Notes: generated by a model from the letters alone, not told the origin. 64,000 nucleotides of DNA from Nitrospira sp. (GCA_022226935.1 CP092081.1:3727857-3791856), one strand, 5' to 3'. Shown: positions 18,830-27,722, counted from the first letter of the stretch. Made by a program: numbers and translations.

Positions 18830-19444
18830 TTATTCGATCTGGGCGAAATCCAGTTCGAAGCTGACTTGCCCGCCGCCGGAGGGAAACACCATGAGCGTCG
18901 TCTTCGCGTGGGGGTCCAGATCGGCGTAGGGAAATTGGGCAATCACTTTCGCCCGATAGGCCGGCTGTTGGGGCCAGACAGCCGTGCGATCGCCCCGCGC
19001 GTCAAACCGAACCGAGGATGGTTTCACCGTCCGCCCCGCCTGCTCCAGGACGATGTAACTGTCGGCGGCAAAGTTCACCCGCTCACCGAACAGTACGACG
19101 TTGACGAGGAGATTGCCGTTCGCCATCACCTGCGCGATATCTTGCTCGGTGGGAGCCAGAGCCCGCAACGACAAATGGTTGGCCATCACCAGCAGGCTGC
19201 CCAACTTGGTCATGATGAATCCGCGCGGAGCGAGGTCTTCCTTCGCGCCGAACCACGTATGCAATTGATCCGGGGACACACCCTGGCCGGCGGCGGCCTT
19301 CCCCCGTTCCACGGTGGCCTGAATCTGTTCGGGAGTCGGCTGCACTTCGATGGCGAGCGACACCGCAGGGATGCTCATCCCTGCGACGACGAACAGGTAT
19401 GGCACGAGTTTGGAGCCGGCACACTCTCGCCGAATGTTACGCAT
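18830..19444 (-). CDS. Exported hypothetical protein
   Basis: A 204-residue protein with an N-terminal hydrophobic segment (LVPYLFVVAGMSIPAVSLA) consistent with a signal peptide. The mature part has a helical stretch (PEQIQATVERGKAAAGQG) and a beta-rich C-terminal half. No motif that assigns a function is seen. It lies upstream of cinA on the same strand with a 48-base gap and is divergent from the coproheme decarboxylase gene. Confidence 0.7.
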   Translation of the reverse strand: MRNIRRECAGSKLVPYLFVVAGMSIPAVSLAIEVQPTPEQIQATVERGKAAAGQGVSPDQLHTWFGAKEDLAPRGFIMTKLGSLLVMANHLSLRALAPTEQDIAQVMANGNLLVNVVLFGERVNFAADSYIVLEQAGRTVKPSSVRFDARGDRTAVWPQQPAYRAKVIAQFPYADLDPHAKTTLMVFPSGGGQVSFELDFAQIE

Positions 19445-19509
19445 GATACGGAGCCAGTATCAGATCGATAGGAGCGTGTCAATTCACAGCCCGCGCACCC
19501 TGCGCTCGG

Positions 19510-19539
19510 TTGACAGCCTAGGAGATGAAATGCTAAAGA
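19510..19539 (+). promoter_or_regulatory. Candidate promoter of the coproheme decarboxylase gene
   Basis: A perfect TTGACA at 19510-19515 is followed after 18 bases by TAAAGA (19534-19539), preceded by TG in the extended -10 position. The -35 box is strong and the -10 weak. It lies 50 bases before the start at 19590. Confidence 0.4.
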
Positions 19540-19589
19540 GCTAACTCTTATTCTTTTACATTATCAAGAAGTTGCCTGGAGGGTTCCTC

Positions 19590-20297
19590 ATGTCCAGCCC
19601 CGAACAAGCGCCCCGCCGTCAGTACGTCAATTTTACCTTCTACAAATTTGATCCGGCTTGGCGTCGGCTTCCTGAAGATGAGCGCACGCGCGGAAAACAA
19701 GAGTTCCTCCGTGCCGTGGAGGAATACCAGGGCAAAGTACTCGTCATTGCGTACACGACCGTTGGTATCCGCGGCGACTGCGACCTCATGCTCTGGCGCA
19801 TCAGCTACGAACTCGAACTGTTCCAAGAAATGAGCACCAAGATCCTGGCGTCCGGATTGGGCAAGTATTTGCTCAATCCCTATTCGTACCTCGCGATCAC
19901 CAAACGCTCCATTTATGTCGACAATCACACCCACGAGAATCAGGAAAGCAAACGCCTGACCGTTGTCCCGGGCAAGGCGAAGTACATCTTCGTGTATCCG
20001 TTCGTGAAGACTCGCGAATGGTTCCTGCTGACCAAGGCCGCGCGACAGGGCATGATGGACGAACACATTGAAGTCGGCCATCGCTTCCCTTCGGTCAAAC
20101 TGAATACCACCTACTCGTTCGGTCTCGACGACCAAGAATGGGTGGTCGCGTTTGAGAGCGACAAGCCGGAGGACTTCTTGGATCTCGTCATGGCGCTGCG
20201 GGAAACTGAAGGCAGCCGCTATACGTTGCGGGACACCCCGATCTTCACCTGCATCCGCAAGAGCCTGAAAGAAGCGTTAGACACGCTCGGTGGCTAA
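19590..20297 (+). CDS. chdC: Coproheme decarboxylase (ChdC/HemQ), chlorite-dismutase superfamily
   Basis: Decarboxylates iron-coproporphyrin III to haem b in the coproporphyrin-dependent haem pathway. A 235-residue dimeric ferredoxin-like protein without a signal peptide, so cytoplasmic. The VYPFVK segment matches the YPMSK motif of firmicute enzymes and gives Tyr136 (radical site) and Lys140; the proximal haem ligand is His159 in MMDEHIEVGH. The distal Arg that defines true chlorite dismutases is not in the equivalent place (NTTYSFGLDD). ATG at 19590 has GGAGG 7 bases upstream. A strong hairpin follows the gene. Assignment over periplasmic chlorite dismutase rests on these residues and the missing signal peptide. 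Confidence 0.85.
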   Translation: MSSPEQAPRRQYVNFTFYKFDPAWRRLPEDERTRGKQEFLRAVEEYQGKVLVIAYTTVGIRGDCDLMLWRISYELELFQEMSTKILASGLGKYLLNPYSYLAITKRSIYVDNHTHENQESKRLTVVPGKAKYIFVYPFVKTREWFLLTKAARQGMMDEHIEVGHRFPSVKLNTTYSFGLDDQEWVVAFESDKPEDFLDLVMALRETEGSRYTLRDTPIFTCIRKSLKEALDTLGG

Positions 20298-20325
20298 GAG
20301 TCGGCTAACACCCTTGGACAGTTTG

Positions 20326-20357
20326 CACGGCCTTCGATCCGATGATCGAAGGCCGTG
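20326..20357. terminator. Perfect 14-bp hairpin after chdC
   Basis: CACGGCCTTCGATC (20326-20339) pairs fully with GATCGAAGGCCGTG (20344-20357) around a CGAT loop. It starts 28 bases after the chdC stop. There is no T-tract on the plus side, so it may end transcription inefficiently or protect the 3' end. It covers the alternative start at 20342 of the next gene. Confidence 0.6.
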
Positions 20358-20401
20358 TACGTTCTGCCCCCGTAAGCCATCAGGCACCGCGTCCTTCACC
20401 C

Positions 20402-21064
20402 ATGTCCGTTGACGCTCAGACTCACCTAGCCTCCGATCATCGCGCAGCCTTGTACTCAGCCCTTCTCCCCGGACTGGGCCACCTGCTCCGCGGGCGGCAT
20501 AGAGCCGCCCTCTTCTATGGCTTCATGACCATTTTCCTCATCCTGCTGAGTTTGGCCCTGGGACGCGTATCCGGTCGAGCCGCGGAAGTCTTCTTCTTTA
20601 TGCTCCTGGCGCTTCCCTGGTGGGCGCTGCAGAGTTACGACGCCGCACTCGGCCCGGCCGCATCCGGATCCGATCTCGTGCGAACCACCCGCCAGGCATG
20701 GGCGGAAGGGCATGATATCCGGTTCCTTGGCCTCCTCTTCCTGGTCAGCGCCGCCAACGATGCGATCATCATTGCCAAGAACCCCGACTATCTATTGCCA
20801 TTTTTCTGCACGAAGTTGGACGGAGTCGCCGGCTTCGCGACCAAAGCCCTTTCCCCGTTTCTCCATACCTGGGTGGGGTACGGATTTTTGCGAGTCAAGA
20901 AATGGTCACTCTTGGTGTATTTGGTATATGCTGCCTACGGAACCACGAACGCGCTCGTCAACTTGACCTGTTTTGGGCCGGGTCGAATTCGGAACACCCT
21001 CTTGATCGCCCTCATCGCCTTCACCACCTATATCCTCTGGCGACGGCGGATATTCCAGCGCTGA
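20402..21064 (+). CDS. Multi-pass membrane protein, unknown function
   Basis: A 220-residue protein with about five to six hydrophobic segments, including ALFYGFMTIFLILLSLALG, VFFFMLLALPWWALQSY, FLGLLFLVSAANDAIII and a C-terminal TLLIALIAFTTYILW. The first part (SALLPGLGHLLRGRHRAALFYG) resembles the PGxGxxxxGR motif of TM2/DUF5683-like membrane proteins. ATG at 20402 is preferred to ATG 20342, which lies inside the preceding hairpin; neither has a clear ribosome site. Function is not known. Confidence 0.7.
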   Translation: MSVDAQTHLASDHRAALYSALLPGLGHLLRGRHRAALFYGFMTIFLILLSLALGRVSGRAAEVFFFMLLALPWWALQSYDAALGPAASGSDLVRTTRQAWAEGHDIRFLGLLFLVSAANDAIIIAKNPDYLLPFFCTKLDGVAGFATKALSPFLHTWVGYGFLRVKKWSLLVYLVYAAYGTTNALVNLTCFGPGRIRNTLLIALIAFTTYILWRRRIFQR

Positions 21065-21167
21065 CCGGCCTTGGTTTTAGACGGTAGACCGCATTTTGAC
21101 ACTCGGCTCGAGCCTGTGTTACCTGTAATAGCGATACCGTTCCCCATCCTCAGACGGAGCAGCTCCT

Positions 21168-21380
21168 ATGGCCGAAAACAATGCGGTCTATGCGATTCGC
21201 CATCCTGACGGTTCTGTGACCCTCTATATCGACGAAGAATATGCCATCGATCGGGGCGTCGACCCCGCCAAGTTGGTGCGTGTGGAAATCCCGCGCGAAC
21301 TGTTCGTCAGCGGCAGCATCCAACACATTCGGGAATACGTTGCGGTCTACCTTGAAAATAGCCATCAGGGCACGGCCTGA
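21168..21380 (+). CDS. Small hypothetical protein
   Basis: A 70-residue acidic protein (MAENNAVYAIRHPDGSVTLYIDEE...) with predicted beta strands followed by a helix (SIQHIREYVAVYLENSH). GGAGCAGC precedes the ATG. A consensus TTGACA lies at 21096-21101 but a matching -10 is unclear. It is 32 bases upstream of the 389-residue gene in the same direction, so the two are probably one unit. No known motif. Confidence 0.65.
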   Translation: MAENNAVYAIRHPDGSVTLYIDEEYAIDRGVDPAKLVRVEIPRELFVSGSIQHIREYVAVYLENSHQGTA

Positions 21381-21412
21381 GCGAACCTTTTACCTCGCAG
21401 AGAGGCCACACC

Positions 21413-22582
21413 ATGTCCGCATTACTCACCTCGGAACTTATTGCCTCCACCATCGAACAAGCCCCGATTCAGGGCAGGGTCATGCTCAAGCTGCTGCTCT
21501 TGCAGCATTTTGACATCACGCCCGAGGAAATCAGTTATATCGCCGCCGACCGGCCGGACCCTCGTTGCGTGGCCGGCTCCAAACCGATCCATCAGATGGT
21601 CAAGCAAGATGCCTTGCGGGATGTGACCAATCGGAGGGATGAGTACCGCCGTCGAGTCCGACTGCGACGGGAGCGCCTCTGGCTGCAAATGGAAGCCATG
21701 AAGGGCATGATCGCCCTGGCTGAAGGAATGATTCGGACGGCCACCGACCTGTTGCGCACTCGCTACAAGCTCAAGGCTGAAGCCGTGAATGCCATTACAC
21801 AAAGCGCCCGCACGGCAGTGCCCAAGCCGGCAATCCGATCGCTGAACCGCAGGTGGGACGAGAACGATATCTCCGCCGAGGCTTATCAGGAAGCCCGGCT
21901 CGGTCTGGAGATTCAAGCTCAACTCCGCTTGATCGAGAAGTACAAGAAGCGCCTCGAAGTCTCGGAGCGCGAATGGAAGTCGATCAACGCCGCTCCATTA
22001 CAGGATCACGAGATCGGCCATATTTGGGGTATCCCAGCCGGAAGTCTGGCCGGCCGAAAGGTGAAACATCTCCATCAATATCTTCACGCCATTCAATCTG
22101 CCCTTCAAAAGGCGTCAACGCAGGCAGTCCCGACGGCGGGAGCACTTGATCTCTGGAAAGAAACGCTTGCGGTTCTAGGTGAACGGCCGGTTGAACGCTC
22201 CATCGCTCTCTATGATGGCCTCGAGCGAACCGAAGAAGCCCTGGTGGAAAAACTTCGGACCTTCGCCTGGGGCACCCTGGGAGAAGACCTGGAAGCGAAG
22301 TTCTGGTTGTCCCTCGTGCATGGCGCCAGTTCCAATGCCGTGCACTCCGAAAACACGCGGTCCGTCTTTGGGTTGCAGCGGCTGCTGGCCGTGCTGTCGG
22401 AGATTGATTCCAGCCCAGACGCGCTCGAAGAGGAGCTTCTCGCGCGCACGGCCCCGACTCCGAAAGATGCGCCGGAACTCACCAATGAGGCAGCCCAGCC
22501 AGCGACGGAAGAAATGGGACAGATGCAACAGCATGTTCTCACCAGTTTTATTGGGGAGTTACACAACGATCTTCAGCGATAA
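21413..22582 (+). CDS. Uncharacterised helical protein
   Basis: A 389-residue protein without signal peptide or membrane segment. The first ~70 residues contain LLLQHFDITPEEISYIAADRPDPRCVAG; a long Arg/Lys-rich helical stretch follows (RRDEYRRRVRLRRERLWLQMEAMKGM, then LRLIEKYKKRLEVSEREWKSIN), consistent with coiled coils. A second, more globular half includes WGTLGEDLEAKFWLSLVHGASSNAVHSEN and a Pro/Glu-rich linker. GAGAGG lies upstream of the ATG. I do not recognise a family; the basic helices could bind nucleic acid or a partner, but that is a guess. Confidence 0.75.
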   Translation: MSALLTSELIASTIEQAPIQGRVMLKLLLLQHFDITPEEISYIAADRPDPRCVAGSKPIHQMVKQDALRDVTNRRDEYRRRVRLRRERLWLQMEAMKGMIALAEGMIRTATDLLRTRYKLKAEAVNAITQSARTAVPKPAIRSLNRRWDENDISAEAYQEARLGLEIQAQLRLIEKYKKRLEVSEREWKSINAAPLQDHEIGHIWGIPAGSLAGRKVKHLHQYLHAIQSALQKASTQAVPTAGALDLWKETLAVLGERPVERSIALYDGLERTEEALVEKLRTFAWGTLGEDLEAKFWLSLVHGASSNAVHSENTRSVFGLQRLLAVLSEIDSSPDALEEELLARTAPTPKDAPELTNEAAQPATEEMGQMQQHVLTSFIGELHNDLQR

Positions 22583-22659
22583 CGTCCTTCCGGCAACATG
22601 TACGATGGTTGGACATCAGCTGACCGGAAAACGTGACAAGATTTTCTTTCGTAACCGAC

Positions 22660-22688
22660 TTCTCAGTTCAGAGTGAATTTTGTATAAT
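22660..22688 (+). promoter_or_regulatory. Promoter abutting the OB-fold-like gene
   Basis: TTCTCA (22660-22665) and a perfect TATAAT (22683-22688) are spaced by 17 bases. Transcription would start near 22695, only a few bases before ATG 22698, so the message may be leaderless or nearly so. Confidence 0.6.
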
Positions 22689-22697
22689 CCAACTATC

Positions 22698-23135
22698 ATG
22701 CAGAAAGATCATGCCATGATTCCTCTTCGACGCATCCCCAGAGGCTCGGTTTTGATGGTATCCCTGCTGATGTTGGCCATGATGGCCATACCCGTTGCTC
22801 CGCTGACCGCGGCGGCTCTCGTGGAAGTTACGGAGCTTCTGGCCCATCCCGATCATTACAACCACCAAGTCGTCACCGTCAGTGGACGCGTGAGCAGTTT
22901 TCAGCTCGCCACGAATCGTGACGGTCAGCCGGCATTCGGCTTTCTGTTGCAAGACACTGCTGGAACGGTGAAGGTGGTGGGGCTGGGAAAGGCCGATGTT
23001 CGAGAGGGTGACTACGTCGTGGTCGAAGGTATCTTCAGCCGGTTGCGCCAGGCCGGTCGCGCCATTGTCTACAACGAAATCAAGGCCACGTCGGTTCAAT
23101 CCATGGCCAAAATGAACCCGGACCTGGTCGGTTAA
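22698..23135 (+). CDS. Exported OB-fold-like protein
   Basis: A 145-residue protein with a signal peptide (VLMVSLLMLAMMAIPVAPLTAAA). The mature part is about 105 residues with an OB-fold pattern: VTELLAHPDHYNHQVVTVSGRVSSF, then FGFLLQDTAGTVKVVG and GDYVVVEGIFSRLRQAGRAIVYNEIKA. It resembles stand-alone periplasmic OB-fold proteins that handle nucleic-acid-like or cytochrome-related ligands, but no ligand can be inferred. Starts at 22698 and 22716 are both plausible given the promoter at 22660-22688. The 3' end overlaps the convergent FKBP gene by 4 bases. Confidence 0.75.
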   Translation: MQKDHAMIPLRRIPRGSVLMVSLLMLAMMAIPVAPLTAAALVEVTELLAHPDHYNHQVVTVSGRVSSFQLATNRDGQPAFGFLLQDTAGTVKVVGLGKADVREGDYVVVEGIFSRLRQAGRAIVYNEIKATSVQSMAKMNPDLVG

Positions 23136-23608
23136 CCTTCCGCCCCTTTTGCCGACGCGATTCCCTCTGCGAGTCGGCTTCCTTCCCGCTGGATATCGAT
23201 CACTCTGACCTCGAAGACCAAGGTCTTCCCGGCAAGCGGATGGTTGAGGTCTAAGACAATGACCTCCGGTTTGATCGCGGCCACATAGGGAAAGACCACC
23301 CTCCCGTCAGGAGCCGTCGTCTCCAGCTTCGCCCCAACGCGTTGAGCTTCCAGCGGCACACGATCCTTCCGCACTTCGAAAAACCCCTCCGGATGCGTCT
23401 CGCCATAACCATCCACAGGCGCTACGGTCACGCGTTTCACGGCACCGATGGCCATGCCCTCGAGTCCTGCCTCCAGCCCGCGTAAAATTTCATTGTGCCC
23501 ATGGGTATAGACCAACGGAGCCTCACCGACGGTCGTATCAATGATCTGCTCGTCGTCGAGACGAATGATGTATTCGACGGAGACGACGTCTCCTCTGCTG
23601 ACGTGCAT
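23132..23608 (-). CDS. FKBP-type peptidyl-prolyl isomerase, SlyD-like
   Basis: Peptidyl-prolyl isomerase/chaperone of 158 residues. The FKBP core begins VSRGDVVSVEYIIRLDDEQIIDTT, continues PLVYTHGHNEILRGLEAGLEGM and is interrupted by an insert-in-flap region (VAPVDGYGETHPEGFFEVRKDRVP), the SlyD chaperone layout. It ends with LDLNHPLAGKTLVFEVRVIDI. The metal-binding His-rich tail of E. coli SlyD is missing. ATG at 23608 is chosen because AAGGAG lies 8 bases upstream; a longer opening to 23686 has no site. Confidence 0.9.
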   Translation of the reverse strand: MHVSRGDVVSVEYIIRLDDEQIIDTTVGEAPLVYTHGHNEILRGLEAGLEGMAIGAVKRVTVAPVDGYGETHPEGFFEVRKDRVPLEAQRVGAKLETTAPDGRVVFPYVAAIKPEVIVLDLNHPLAGKTLVFEVRVIDIQREGSRLAEGIASAKGAEG

Positions 23609-23873
23609 GCGTCGCACTCCTTTTTCAGTCTTTCCTTGGGGAGATGTTATCGATTGCCTGGACTCATGCGAATCATCGTGCCGCATCTTCCGTCCATTAC
23701 CGCGAAGGTCGTCGCCAGGATCACCCTGCCTTGGACCACCCTATCACGGGAAGAGGGCTTGGTCATGCGAATAGCGGAAGCTTAAAGGAGGAGCTGCCGC
23801 GGAACTCTTTGGGGATTATCTGAAGGAATCATCGAAAGAGGGAATGGGGGACAAGAGAGGACGAACGCGCGGC

Positions 23874-24440
23874 CTACCAATGCCGGAAAGGGCCTGAATC
23901 AAGGTGCACAAACTTTCCGCGCGGATAATAGCCGACGCCGCCGCAGCCAAGCCTCAACGCAACTTCTCGGACAGTCCGTAAAGGCACCCCAGGAATCTGC
24001 ACATCGACCGCCTGCCCCGACACATGGTAACTGTGGCGCGCCGCGCGAGTGCCCATTCTGATGAGCTGCGCGTTATATTCCGGCGAACGGTATCCTGACA
24101 CGATATGAATGTCCCGGCGGCCGCCGATCCGCTGTTGAACGAGAGCCACGAATTCAATGAGCTGCACATCCATCGTCGTCGTTTCATTCGTATGGTGACA
24201 GCGGAGAAAATGATTGAGCTCGTCAAACGCCGCCTGATCGTATGTTCCGCTCTCAGTTCGGAACGTGACCGACAAGCGTTCTTCGGTCTGCAGATTGAAT
24301 AAACTGATGCGCCCTGCCGGAAGCCGCGAGGCTCGCGTCTCTGCGGGAAGGGCCAGACCGGCGACGAACAGGGCCGTGCCCACGGTGACCGTACGCAAAA
24401 AATCCCGTCGACTCGACAGAGAGAGGGCCTCAGATGACAT
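23874..24440 (-). CDS. Tat-exported DUF882/M15-like peptidase
   Basis: A 188-residue protein with a twin-arginine signal (SRRDFLRT, then a hydrophobic stretch ending near ETRAS). The mature domain is DUF882 (YcbK-like, related to M15 peptidases such as E. coli MepK): VSGYRSPEYNAQL, SYHVSGQAVDVQI and KFVHLDSGP supply the HxxxxxxD...H zinc pattern. MepK cleaves 3-3 cross-links in peptidoglycan; this is the likely role in the periplasm. GGAGAAAG precedes the ATG. It stands alone downstream of the SlyD region. Confidence 0.88.
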   Translation of the reverse strand: MSSEALSLSSRRDFLRTVTVGTALFVAGLALPAETRASRLPAGRISLFNLQTEERLSVTFRTESGTYDQAAFDELNHFLRCHHTNETTTMDVQLIEFVALVQQRIGGRRDIHIVSGYRSPEYNAQLIRMGTRAARHSYHVSGQAVDVQIPGVPLRTVREVALRLGCGGVGYYPRGKFVHLDSGPFRHW

Positions 24441-24749
24441 CAGTTCTTTCTCCTAGCGGAAGCTTGCAAGCATCTCTCGCGGCCCCTTGGATCACGCCTT
24501 CATGGCTCACGACCAAAGCAATGCCCGCTGCAGTTGACTGAGGCGGGCCGCATGACGCACACACCCTGCGCAAATGGGCTGACGATACCTCGGAAGGAAC
24601 TAGGCCAGCAGATACCCAACACTGTTGTTCTTAACAAATACCCGAGATACGGTCAATCAATTTACCAGCATGAGCGATGTGTCCCTGCTTGCATCATCGC
24701 GCTCTCCGCTCTTGGTGCATGAGACCCGCAACAGAAATCCCTGTAGTGA
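24441..24749. other. Intergenic region, no gene seen
   Basis: About 309 bases upstream of the DUF882 gene and downstream of the sigma-54 activator. It contains a 10-base palindrome GCTTGCAAGC (24462-24471) and a weak 6-bp inverted repeat GCCCGC/GCGGGC (24523-24548). No supported ORF, tRNA or T-tailed terminator is visible. Confidence 0.5.
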
Positions 24750-26162
24750 TCAATGCTCCGTCATCGAAGCGCGCGGCGAGAGCCCGGGAAACCGGCGCGC
24801 CTCGAGGGATCGTTCCATTCCATATTGGCGAAGCCGCCGGTACAGCGTGGAGCGACTAATGCCCAACTCTTGGGCAGCTCGGCTCAAATTCCCTTGCGAG
24901 AGCGTAAACGCTTTCATGATCAGATCCGTCTCAATTCGCTGCTGATTGACCTTCAGCGAGATTGAGCCGTCGTCTTGCAGCGCAGCTTGTCGAGGCAAAT
25001 CCAAATCGATGGCGGTGATATGAGTGCCTTCCGCCATGACCACGGCGCGCCCCACTCGATTGGATAACTCACGCACATTTCCCGGCCACGAATAGGCCTG
25101 CATGGCCTCCAGCGCCTCCCGCGTAAACCCGTACAAAGGTTTATTGTAGTGGGCCGCCGCCTGCCGCAAAAACGCCATGGCGATCAGCGACACGTCCTCG
25201 CCCCGTTCCCGCAAGGGAGGCAGATTGATGTGCACCACGCCCAGCCGGTAGTACAGGTCTTCCCGAAAGGTGCCTTTCTCGATCGCTTCCTTCAAATTCA
25301 CATTTGTGGCGGCAATGATCCGCACGTTCATCTCGATCGCCTGATGCCCGCCGACTCGCTCAAACGTGTGATCTTGAAGAAACCGCAGCAGCTTGACCTG
25401 CAACGCATTGGGAAGTTCACCGACCTCATCGAGGAATAATGTCCCCCCTTGGGCAAACTCCACCTTTCCCTTTTTCTGGCCGACGGCGCCCGTAAAGGCT
25501 CCCCGCTCATAGCCGAAGAGCTCGGATTCCAGGAGACTTTCCGGAATGGCCCCGCAGTTGATCGGGATGAACGGACCCTGTCTGCGCAACCCGCGCGCAT
25601 GAATCGCACGCGCAGTCAGTTCCTTGCCCGTGCCGCTTTCGCCGGTGATCAGGATCGGCGCATCGCTTGTCGAGACCTTACGAATGGCATCAAAAATCCG
25701 GTTGATACTGGCGCTCATACCAAGCATGCCGCTGAATTCCTCCGGCCCGCCCACCACCATCGCTCCCCGAGCCTCCCGTTCCAGATCGGCCACCCGCGCG
25801 ACGCGTTCTATACTCTGCTGTAGTTGGCCTCCATCCAGAGATTTGGCCAAGACATCGCACGCGCCGCACTGAACGGCGCGTACCGCCACGCTGCGCTCCG
25901 GTCGTCCGGTATACGCGATGACCTTGCCGACATATCCGGTCTGACGCAATTTTTGGAGGACATTCAACCCTTCTTCGGCTGACGGCTGTGACGGCGAATC
26001 GATATCCAGAAGCATGACCGGATTGGCCTGCTCATGAACGGGCAAGAGGGACTCCGTCGTCCACAGCGCCGTCGAGACGTCGAACTCATCCTCAATCAAT
26101 GCCCGCACTGCGGACACCGTCGACTCATCAGGTCCGGCAATCATTACGCTGTGTTTCGCCAC
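24750..26162 (-). CDS. Sigma-54-dependent response regulator (NtrC family)
   Basis: A 470-residue protein with receiver, AAA+ and HTH domains. The receiver (residues ~1-125) has LLDIDSP as its phospho-acceptor segment. The AAA+ domain carries Walker A GESGTGKE, the sigma-54 loop GAFTGA and Walker [11 protein letters not shown]. The C-terminal Fis-type HTH is [25 protein letters not shown]. It activates sigma-54 promoters when phosphorylated. The receiver ends in ...AYTGRP...[12 protein letters not shown], recalling the PrsR family associated with PEP-CTERM/exosortase systems, but no such genes lie here. The start is GTG with AAAGGAG upstream. The cognate kinase is probably the PAS kinase upstream. 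Confidence 0.93.
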   Translation of the reverse strand: MAKHSVMIAGPDESTVSAVRALIEDEFDVSTALWTTESLLPVHEQANPVMLLDIDSPSQPSAEEGLNVLQKLRQTGYVGKVIAYTGRPERSVAVRAVQCGACDVLAKSLDGGQLQQSIERVARVADLEREARGAMVVGGPEEFSGMLGMSASINRIFDAIRKVSTSDAPILITGESGTGKELTARAIHARGLRRQGPFIPINCGAIPESLLESELFGYERGAFTGAVGQKKGKVEFAQGGTLFLDEVGELPNALQVKLLRFLQDHTFERVGGHQAIEMNVRIIAATNVNLKEAIEKGTFREDLYYRLGVVHINLPPLRERGEDVSLIAMAFLRQAAAHYNKPLYGFTREALEAMQAYSWPGNVRELSNRVGRAVVMAEGTHITAIDLDLPRQAALQDDGSISLKVNQQRIETDLIMKAFTLSQGNLSRAAQELGISRSTLYRRLRQYGMERSLEARRFPGLSPRASMTEH

Positions 26163-26266
26163 GATTCGGCTCCTTTCGGCTGGTAAGACTACGGGCGCCG
26201 CTCAGGCAAACCATCGTCTCACACACTGCAAGATAAAGGTGCGGCTCAGGCCCGCATGACGGCTGG

Positions 26267-26656
26267 TTACGAAACCGGCGGCGGGGGGTCGAGCGAGTCG
26301 CACCTAAACACATCGACGCCGAATGCCTTTGCCAACGCCGGCAAGGTCTCATTCGTTTCCTCAGTGGCACAATCCAGCATGGCAATGATCGGCACTTGCG
26401 GGCACGTTCTTTTCAGACGGGGAACCGCCTTCTGCAGTGATGTGGGAAATGACGACAATCCGACCACAATCACATCGGGACGCAGTTCCTGCAGGTGATG
26501 TTCCAATTGCGGAACCGCAGACGTCATGGTGGCTTGATAGCCATGCAGAGCAAACCAGTCGGCATAGCGATACCCGCTGGTGACATCTTCGTAAATGACC
26601 GCGACCGTCGGCCGTTTTCCGGAATGCGCCGGTTTCCTGCTCGTTGACTGCATCAT
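26267..26656 (-). CDS. Degenerate (pseudo-)receiver-domain protein
   Basis: A 129-residue stand-alone receiver-like protein. Beta-alpha pattern VAVIYEDVTSGYRYADWFALHGYQ, then RPDVIVVGLSSFP and VPIIAMLD. The position of the phosphorylated Asp at the end of the third strand is Gly (VIVVGLSS), and the lysine-bearing fifth strand is not recognisable, so phosphotransfer is unlikely. Proline-rich C-terminus. It lies in the signalling block between the sigma-54 regulator and the NarL-type regulator and may bind one of them. Confidence 0.7.
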   Translation of the reverse strand: MMQSTSRKPAHSGKRPTVAVIYEDVTSGYRYADWFALHGYQATMTSAVPQLEHHLQELRPDVIVVGLSSFPTSLQKAVPRLKRTCPQVPIIAMLDCATEETNETLPALAKAFGVDVFRCDSLDPPPPVS

Positions 26657-26680
26657 AAGTTCCCCCGCAGATGGATTCGC

Positions 26681-26935
26681 TCAAGTTGTGGTGTGCACGT
26701 TCGCGAGTTGAACCAATCGCTGCTTCATTTGCGGTCCCCACCAGGTGAGGTCCTGCAACATCGCGGCTTCGCGCGGGCTGAGTCTCGTCAGGAGATCCCA
26801 CCAGCCTTGACGATACGACCCTGTTCGTCGATCCACGGAGGAGCGCTCGGCAGCCGCATGGCCTTGCGCTGCGTCAAAAAGAGCCACTAATGTCGCGGTA
26901 TTGGAAATCCAGGCCCTCGTCATCTCGGAGAGCAT
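26681..26935 (-). CDS. Small hypothetical protein in the signalling block
   Basis: An 84-residue open frame, mostly helical (WWDLLTRLSPREAAMLQDLTWWGPQMKQRLVQL), that is Trp-rich. No good ribosome site precedes the ATG, and a shorter start at 26923 exists. It fills the gap between the pseudo-receiver and the NarL-type regulator on the same strand. No family recognised; it may be spurious. Confidence 0.4.
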   Translation of the reverse strand: MLSEMTRAWISNTATLVALFDAAQGHAAAERSSVDRRTGSYRQGWWDLLTRLSPREAAMLQDLTWWGPQMKQRLVQLANVHTTT

Positions 26936-27044
26936 AGGCCCGGAGGATCGATGAGGCTATCGGTCGGGGAGCGATTCGTGCGTCACAATAAAACAGTAGG
27001 GACGCGTCATCGTTTGATCGACAAATCTGAATGCGTCCGCGCCA

Positions 27045-27692
27045 TCAGACGACGAGGCCATGTTGCAAGGCGTACCGGGTCAGCTCGGCATTATTTTTCA
27101 AGTTCATCTTGTCCAGAATTCTCGCCCGATACGTGCTGATCGTCGTCACGCTGAGATGGATGCTCTCAGCGATATCACTGACGGTTTGCCCTGACGCAAT
27201 GAGGCACAGCACTTCATATTCCCGGTCCGACAAGCGCTCATGCGGCAATTTATCGACCCCGGTACGTACCGTGAGCGCCAGCGCCTCCCCCACGGAGGCA
27301 CTGACATACTGCCCGCCCGCCATCACCTTCTTCGCCGCATGCACTAACTCTTCCGGCGCACTCGCCTTGGTGAGATATCCCGCCGCGCCCGCTTTGAACA
27401 TCCGAATCGCATACTGATCTTCCGGATGCATGCTCAAGATCAAGACCGGCAACGTGGGCGCCAGTTGCTTGAGTTCCTTGAGGACCTCCGGGCCGCTTCG
27501 TCCGGGCATGCTGATATCCATCACGACCAGATCGTAGGTCTGTTCGCGAACGTGGTCCAGCATCTCCTGGGCATTTCCGCATTCGGCCATGCTGGCGCCT
27601 TCGAACCCTTCTTCGAGGATGTCCTTCACTCCGCGCCGGAAGGAGGGATGATCATCGACTACCAAAATCCGCACCGTCGCTGTGTTTCGCAT
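27045..27692 (-). CDS. NarL/FixJ-type LuxR response regulator
   Basis: A 215-residue response regulator. The receiver has ILVVDDHPSFRRG (acidic pocket), LVVMDISMPG (phospho-acceptor Asp), LILSMHPE and GYLTKASAPEE (conserved Lys). The C-terminal LuxR helix-turn-helix reads LSDREYEVLCLIASGQTVSDIAESIHLSVTTISTYRARIL. ATG at 27692 is chosen because GGAGGG lies 4 bases upstream; ATG 27704 is the alternative. It starts 30 bases after the HisKA_3 kinase gene, its likely partner. Confidence 0.93.
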   Translation of the reverse strand: MRNTATVRILVVDDHPSFRRGVKDILEEGFEGASMAECGNAQEMLDHVREQTYDLVVMDISMPGRSGPEVLKELKQLAPTLPVLILSMHPEDQYAIRMFKAGAAGYLTKASAPEELVHAAKKVMAGGQYVSASVGEALALTVRTGVDKLPHERLSDREYEVLCLIASGQTVSDIAESIHLSVTTISTYRARILDKMNLKNNAELTRYALQHGLVV

Positions 27693-27722
27693 CGTTCCCT
27701 CCATCGTACCCTCTCCCTTTCC

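Noticed and set aside
19590-20297. Periplasmic chlorite dismutase as known from Nitrospira defluvii
   Set aside because: No signal peptide, and the Tyr/Lys/His pattern of coproheme decarboxylase is present without the distal Arg of chlorite dismutase.
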